Positions 59,895 through 64,000 of a stretch of 64,000 bases of DNA are shown here, piece after piece (position 1 is the first letter of the stretch; the number at the start of each line of letters is the position of its first letter). The translations under genes were made by a program, and so were the position numbers. Under the pieces are notes generated by a model that worked only from the letters and a program-made list of their open reading frames with translations, searched no databases and was not told where the DNA came from. Source of the stretch: Cystobacter fuscus (lineage in GTDB: Bacteria > Myxococcota > Myxococcia > Myxococcales > Myxococcaceae); the NCBI RefSeq assembly GCF_002305875.1, contig NZ_CP022098.1:3720001-3784000 (forward strand). The letters are read 5' to 3'.

Positions 59895-61403
59895 ATGACT
59901 GAAGCGCAGCCCGCTACGGTGTCCGCGCATGCCTGGCCGCCGCTGACGATCGGTCAGGCCAAGCGCGTGCTGGAATGGTGGTCGTCCTCCGCCGCATTCC
60001 GCGAACGGGTCATGGCCGATCCGGAGCGCGCCGGGCATGAGTACAAGCTGGGGTTCAACCCCGACCTGATCCGCCCGCTCTGGGACGACGGCTACCACAA
60101 GGACCCGGCCAACGAAGGGCGGCCCACGCATCCGGTGGTCGAGGCCTACCGCGCGTTCTTCCGGAAGAAGACGCAGTGGCGCGAGCAGGTCAAGAAGGAG
60201 TGCGCTCCCGACGAACCGCGCTTCAAGGCCTGGCGAGCCCGCCAGATCGCGCGAAACGCCATGGAGAATGGCCAATACGACAACGGCATCATCCACGCCC
60301 CTTTCGCCATCGAGCTGAACGATGGTTGCTCGGTCGGCTGCTGGTTCTGCGGGGTCGGCGCGACGAAGTTCGTCGAAACCTGGCGCTACACGGAGGAGAA
60401 CGCAGCGCTGTGGCGCTCGGTGCTGAAGGTGATGAACGCCAAGATCGGCGCCGCCGCCAGGTGGGGCTTCTGCTACTGGGCGACCGACCCGCTGGACAAC
60501 CCGGATTATGAGCACTTCGCTGGCGACTTCGCCGACATCACGGGCATGTACCCGCAGACGACCACCGCTCAGGGCCACAAGGACCCCGAGCGGGTCCGCA
60601 AGCTGCTCGCGGTCTCGGAATCGCGTGGCTGTCTGATCAACCGCTTCTCGGTCCTGACCGAGCCGCTGTTGCGGCAGATCCACGCGGAGTACACGCCGGA
60701 CGAGCTGACCCGGGTCGAGATCGTCGCCCAGATGCGCGACGCGACGGTGCCCAAGGCCAATGCCGGCGCCTTCCGGGCGCTGGCCAAGACCCGCGGCAAT
60801 GTCCTGTCGATGGAGCAGCGGAAGCTGGCGCAACTGGCCGGAGCCACCCGCGCCGCGGCCGACGCGGGGCAGGAGCCGACGACGGTGACGGTGCCGCAGC
60901 CCGGGACCATCGCCTGCGTCTCGGGCTTCCTGATGAACATGGTCAAGCGCTCCATCAAGTTGATCAGCCCCTGCCGGGCCTCCGAGAAGTGGCCGCTCGG
61001 CTACATCGTTTTCGAGGAGCGCACCTTCACCGACGCCGCCGACCTGCAGCGTTCGATCGAGGAGATGATGGCCACCCACATGCCGCTCGAGCTCAAGCCG
61101 GAGGATCCGATCCGTATCAACCCGAGCTTCCGGTTGGAGCCGGCGCCCAATGGCTTCCGCGTGATGTCGCCGATGACGGGCGTGGAGTTCATGCGCCCCG
61201 ATAAGGCCGAGTTCATCGGCTCGATCGGCCAGCTCGTCGGCTCGGGGGAGCGCACGGCGGGGCAGATCGCGTTGTCGACCCTGTTCCAGTATGGCGTGCC
61301 CGAGGTGAGCACGCTCGGCACCCTGGGCGCGATGTTCGAGCTGGGGCTGCTGGTCGACGCACAGGGCCGCATTGCCGGCGAACTCCCGGGTGGGGCGCGA
61401 TGA
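59895..61403 (+). CDS. Radical SAM RiPP amino-acid epimerase (PoyD/OspD/AerD-like)
   Basis: About 502 residues. The radical SAM cluster C145-x3-C149-x2-C152 sits in DGCSVGCWFCGVG. Upstream, AIELNDGCS and downstream the region WGFCYWATDPLDNPDYEHF match proteusin epimerases, which convert L- to D-residues in the core by abstracting the alpha hydrogen. A possible hydrogen-donor Cys is Cys360 in SPCRASEKWPLGY. Its N-terminal domain (about 15-100: LTIGQAKRVLEWWSSSAAFRERVMADPERAG) resembles a nitrile-hydratase-like fold. The start is ATG 59895, with ggagggg 6 bases upstream (ATG 59889 lies in that site; ATG 59835 is an alternative). It ends by overlapping the methyltransferase gene (ATGA). Confidence 0.87.
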   Translation: MTEAQPATVSAHAWPPLTIGQAKRVLEWWSSSAAFRERVMADPERAGHEYKLGFNPDLIRPLWDDGYHKDPANEGRPTHPVVEAYRAFFRKKTQWREQVKKECAPDEPRFKAWRARQIARNAMENGQYDNGIIHAPFAIELNDGCSVGCWFCGVGATKFVETWRYTEENAALWRSVLKVMNAKIGAAARWGFCYWATDPLDNPDYEHFAGDFADITGMYPQTTTAQGHKDPERVRKLLAVSESRGCLINRFSVLTEPLLRQIHAEYTPDELTRVEIVAQMRDATVPKANAGAFRALAKTRGNVLSMEQRKLAQLAGATRAAADAGQEPTTVTVPQPGTIACVSGFLMNMVKRSIKLISPCRASEKWPLGYIVFEERTFTDAADLQRSIEEMMATHMPLELKPEDPIRINPSFRLEPAPNGFRVMSPMTGVEFMRPDKAEFIGSIGQLVGSGERTAGQIALSTLFQYGVPEVSTLGTLGAMFELGLLVDAQGRIAGELPGGAR

Positions 61404-62584
61404 CGCCGCGGCTCTCCACCGCCGTCGACGGGCTGCGCGACCACCTTGACCGGGTTGGCTTTCGCCAGCTCTACAAGTACATCGCGACGGTGAACCACTA
61501 TGCCGTGATTCCCTCCCTGGTCACGCGCGACACGGCCCCCGCGGTCCACCGCTTCTTCGACACGGTGCTGGAGGGCGCGGCGGAATTCGCCCTGCTGCAG
61601 TGTCTGATGACCGGGCGCGCCGCGAAGCATGCCTCCCTGCCGGACAAGGATCGGGTATTGGCCGACGCGCTGGTGGAGGCCGGGTTGCTGCGGGCAAGCC
61701 CGGACGGGCGCGAGGTCTCGGGCGCTGACCGCCAATTGATCTCGGCCTTCGGAGTGGACCTGCTGATCGACCGGCGGATCCACTTCGGCGGCGACGTTCA
61801 CGAGGTCTACATCGGGCCAGACAGCTACTGGATGCTCTACTACATCGATGTCGCCAGCATCCGCCGGGACCATCGTGCCGTTGACCTCTGCACCGGCAGC
61901 GGCATCGCCGCGCTCTATCTCTCGCTGTTCTCCGACCATGTCCTGGCCACCGACATTGGCGACGTGCCCCTGGCCCTGGTCGAGGTGAACCGCCGCCTGA
62001 ACCGGCGCGAGGCGTCGGTGGAGATCCGACGCCAGGACCTCCGCGACACCCTCGAGGGCCGGGAACGGTTCGACCTGCTCACCTGCAACCCGCCCTTCGT
62101 GGCCATCCCGCCCGGCTACCAGGGCACGCTCTATGCCCAGGGAACCGGCGTTGACGGCTTGGACTACATGCGCGACATCGTCGCCCGCCTGCCCAGGGTG
62201 CTGAACCCGGGCGGCTCGGCCTACCTCGTCGCCGATCTGTGCGGCGATGCCCACGGTCCGCACTTCTTTGGGGAACTGGAGCGCTTCGCCGCGGACGACG
62301 GCATGCGAATCGACGCGTTCATCGACCATGTCCTGCCGGCCTCGGCGCAGGTCGGCGCGATGTCTTCCTTCCTGAAGCGTGCCGCCAGGCTGCCCGCCGA
62401 AGCCGACGTCGCCGCCGACGTGGTGGCGTTCCAGCGCGACACGCTGCGCGCCGAGCATTACTACCTGACCACGCTTCACCTGCGGACCGCGGCGCCGAAT
62501 CCCGGGCTGCGGGTGATGCGACGCGGGGCCTTGCCGAAGAGCCGCTCGGAGGACACATGGCCGGCGCTGCTGCTCTCGTCGTGA
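61400..62584 (+). CDS. SAM-dependent N-methyltransferase, likely acting on core Asn side chains (PoyE/AerE-like)
   Basis: About 394 residues. Residues 1-150 are a helical substrate-binding part; the Rossmann domain follows with motif I VDLCTGSGIAALYL (near residue 160) and the NPPF motif at Asn230 (LTCNPPFVAIPP). NPPF/NPPY is the active-site motif of enzymes that methylate amide or exocyclic nitrogens, as in HemK/PrmC (Gln amide) and the proteusin Asn N-methyltransferases. The core's nine Asn at six-residue spacing are the evident targets. The start ATG overlaps the epimerase stop by four bases, and the next gene starts within its 3' end, so the three are translationally coupled. Confidence 0.85.
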   Translation: MTPRLSTAVDGLRDHLDRVGFRQLYKYIATVNHYAVIPSLVTRDTAPAVHRFFDTVLEGAAEFALLQCLMTGRAAKHASLPDKDRVLADALVEAGLLRASPDGREVSGADRQLISAFGVDLLIDRRIHFGGDVHEVYIGPDSYWMLYYIDVASIRRDHRAVDLCTGSGIAALYLSLFSDHVLATDIGDVPLALVEVNRRLNRREASVEIRRQDLRDTLEGRERFDLLTCNPPFVAIPPGYQGTLYAQGTGVDGLDYMRDIVARLPRVLNPGGSAYLVADLCGDAHGPHFFGELERFAADDGMRIDAFIDHVLPASAQVGAMSSFLKRAARLPAEADVAADVVAFQRDTLRAEHYYLTTLHLRTAAPNPGLRVMRRGALPKSRSEDTWPALLLSS

Positions 62585-64000
62585 CCACGCCCGACATGAT
62601 GCTGCACGAACTCCTGCGAGAGGAGCCGGACCGCGCCACGGAACGGATGAGCGAGGCGCTCCGTCAGCGTTGGCAGGCACAGTTGGGACCGGGCCGCCTT
62701 GCCCGGCGGCTGGCCTGGGCGGCGGAGGGGTCTTCCGGCCCGTCCACGGCCCCAGCCCACGGGGAGGCCTTGCTGGCGGCGGCGCTGGAGAACCCCGAGG
62801 CCCCCGTTCTGTCCGGCGGCCTCGACCCCGCGGCGCCCATTCCCTTCGAGGAGGTGCTCCTGCCCCTGCTCGTTGCCGCCCGGTCCGAGCTGGAGCGGGA
62901 GGCCGGTGCGGCGCTCCGACTCTTCACGCCGTCGGCGCTGGCCAGTCTGGAGCGTGGCCTGCTCGTATTGCTCTCCCATCTCGCCTTGCCCGTTCTCGGG
63001 TCCGAGTTCTCGCTGCGGCGGGCGCTCGCCGGACGATTGCCGTGGCTCGAGCGCCCGGGGTCCACCGACGATTACCGGTCCTTCGTCACCGCGATGCGCT
63101 CCGGGGAGCTCGGACTGCTGTTGCGGGAATACCCCGGCCTGGCCCGTCTGCTGGCGATCGCCGCACGGGGTTGGGTGACAGCTCATGGCCGGCTCATGGT
63201 GCGTCTCGGCCGGGACTGGCCCGACCTGCGCGCCAGCTTCGGCTTCTCCGACGGCGAGTGCCGGGTGGAGGGGATCGCGACATCCTGCTCCGACCCTCAT
63301 GACGGAGGGCAGAGCGTGGCCATCCTGCACCTGACGGGGGCCCGGCCCCTGGTCTACAAGCCGAGGCCCCTCGACATGGACGACGGCCTGCGGGAGTTGC
63401 TCGGGTGGGCGAACAGCGCGGGCTTTCCCTGGCCGTTCCGCGAGGTAGGCCTGCTGCCCCGGCAAGGGTATGGATGGATGGAGCATGTGGCCGCCGCCCC
63501 GTGCGATGACGAGGCGGCCGTCACGCGTTTCTATGTCCGTTCCGGGGCGCTGTTCTGCTTGTGGTGGCTCCTGCAGGGCACCGACATCCACCACGAGAAC
63601 CTGATCGCGAACGGTGAGCAACCGGTGATCGTCGATGCCGAGACGCTCCTGCACCCACGCCCCTTCCCGGGCGTCGCTCGCGGCCTCGGCCCCGGCGCCG
63701 GCCGCGGTGACGACGCGGAAGGGGACTTCGCCCGGGCGCTGCGCGAGAGCGGCTTCCTGCCCTCCGGAATGGCCGTGGATCTTTCCTGCTGGGGTACTGG
63801 CGGAGGGCTCGACACTCCCTTCCTGGTGACCCGGTGCCGAGCGGTCAACTCGGACGCCATGGCCGTGTGCCATGAGCCCTTCCATGTGGCGCCGCGGCCC
63901 AACCTGCCCGTGCTGCACGGCCGGAGCGTGCCGGCTGCACCCCATGCGGAGGCGATCATCGACGGCTTCACCGCGATGTTCCGGCTGGTGCTACGCGAGC
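62557..64000 (+). CDS. LanM-type dehydratase (PoyF-like), 3' end outside window
   Basis: At least 481 residues visible, frame open to the right edge. It has a lanthipeptide-synthetase dehydratase (DUF4135-like) domain: LVYKPRPLDMDDG (Lys268, phosphate-binding), and the kinase-like active site DIHHENLIANGEQPVIVDAETLLHP (Asp343, His345, Glu347, Asn348). In class II systems this domain phosphorylates and eliminates Ser/Thr. In polytheonamide biosynthesis the matching enzyme, PoyF, dehydrates the first core Thr; Thr101 fits. Whether a cyclase domain follows cannot be seen. The start is ATG 62557, with ggagg 4-5 bases upstream, overlapping the methyltransferase gene by 28 bases; GTG 62581 is a shorter alternative. 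Confidence 0.85.
   Translation, partial: MAGAAALVVTTPDMMLHELLREEPDRATERMSEALRQRWQAQLGPGRLARRLAWAAEGSSGPSTAPAHGEALLAAALENPEAPVLSGGLDPAAPIPFEEVLLPLLVAARSELEREAGAALRLFTPSALASLERGLLVLLSHLALPVLGSEFSLRRALAGRLPWLERPGSTDDYRSFVTAMRSGELGLLLREYPGLARLLAIAARGWVTAHGRLMVRLGRDWPDLRASFGFSDGECRVEGIATSCSDPHDGGQSVAILHLTGARPLVYKPRPLDMDDGLRELLGWANSAGFPWPFREVGLLPRQGYGWMEHVAAAPCDDEAAVTRFYVRSGALFCLWWLLQGTDIHHENLIANGEQPVIVDAETLLHPRPFPGVARGLGPGAGRGDDAEGDFARALRESGFLPSGMAVDLSCWGTGGGLDTPFLVTRCRAVNSDAMAVCHEPFHVAPRPNLPVLHGRSVPAAPHAEAIIDGFTAMFRLVLRE

Noticed and set aside
62476..63945. A 489-residue reverse frame opposite the last gene
   Set aside because: The forward frame has lanthipeptide dehydratase motifs and is coupled to the upstream gene; the reverse one has no domain.

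Overview
The window is high-GC DNA (roughly two thirds G+C by eye) that looks myxobacterial, most likely Cystobacterineae (Cystobacter, Archangium or Melittangium type). The grounds are five multidomain histidine kinases plus one degenerate kinase-like protein, many secreted proteases and lipoproteins, dense gene packing on both strands, mixed ATG/GTG starts, and several proteins without a recognised family. Genus-level placement is inference. I see no tRNA, rRNA, CRISPR array or intact insertion sequence.

Layout. 1-5.1 kb: secreted M28 and M4 metallopeptidases and a CHASE3 kinase. 5.4-11.8 kb: an ankyrin/beta-helix protein, a PHB-depolymerase-type esterase, a TetR regulator divergent from an alpha/beta hydrolase, a DedA protein and a degenerate kinase-like protein. 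12-15.5 kb: a heparinase II/III-type enzyme behind a sigma54-like promoter, followed by a nucleotide-sugar dehydrogenase (uronate polysaccharide metabolism). 15.6-20.5 kb: a V4R-like small protein, a collagen-like lipoprotein, a zinc-ligand-deficient ribosomal protein S4 behind a Fur/Zur-type palindrome, an SDR and an exported TldD-like protein. 20.5-25.4 kb: five poorly known proteins, several with low-complexity N-termini, including a Pro-rich papain-like candidate and a protein with five copies of a 55-residue repeat. 25.4-34 kb: an OprP-like porin, an acyltransferase, a truncated RCC1 lipoprotein, a GAF kinase and a Tat-exported vanadium haloperoxidase. 34.2-38.6 kb: a translationally coupled MBL lipoprotein-McrB-McrC operon (type IV restriction). 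38.8-56.7 kb: sensor kinases, an S9 peptidase, small DUF proteins, an HxlR regulator with a divergent epoxide-hydrolase-like gene, a patatin, a P450, an amidase and a GCS2-type ligase.

57.1-64 kb (runs off the right edge): a polytheonamide-like proteusin RiPP locus. In order it has a radical SAM protein of the RiPP-maturation type, a nitrile-hydratase-like-leader precursor, a PoyD/AerD-like radical SAM epimerase, an NPPF-motif N-methyltransferase and a LanM-type dehydratase. The precursor core places Asn at exactly six-residue intervals (115, 121, 127, 133, 139, plus 123, 129, 135, 141), built from 18-bp DNA modules. This is the spacing expected for an N-methyl-Asn ladder on a D/L beta-helix. 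The genes present could provide, in sequence, dehydration of the first Thr, alternate-residue epimerisation, Asn N-methylation and possibly Val/Ile C-methylation. This is the most exciting system in the window.
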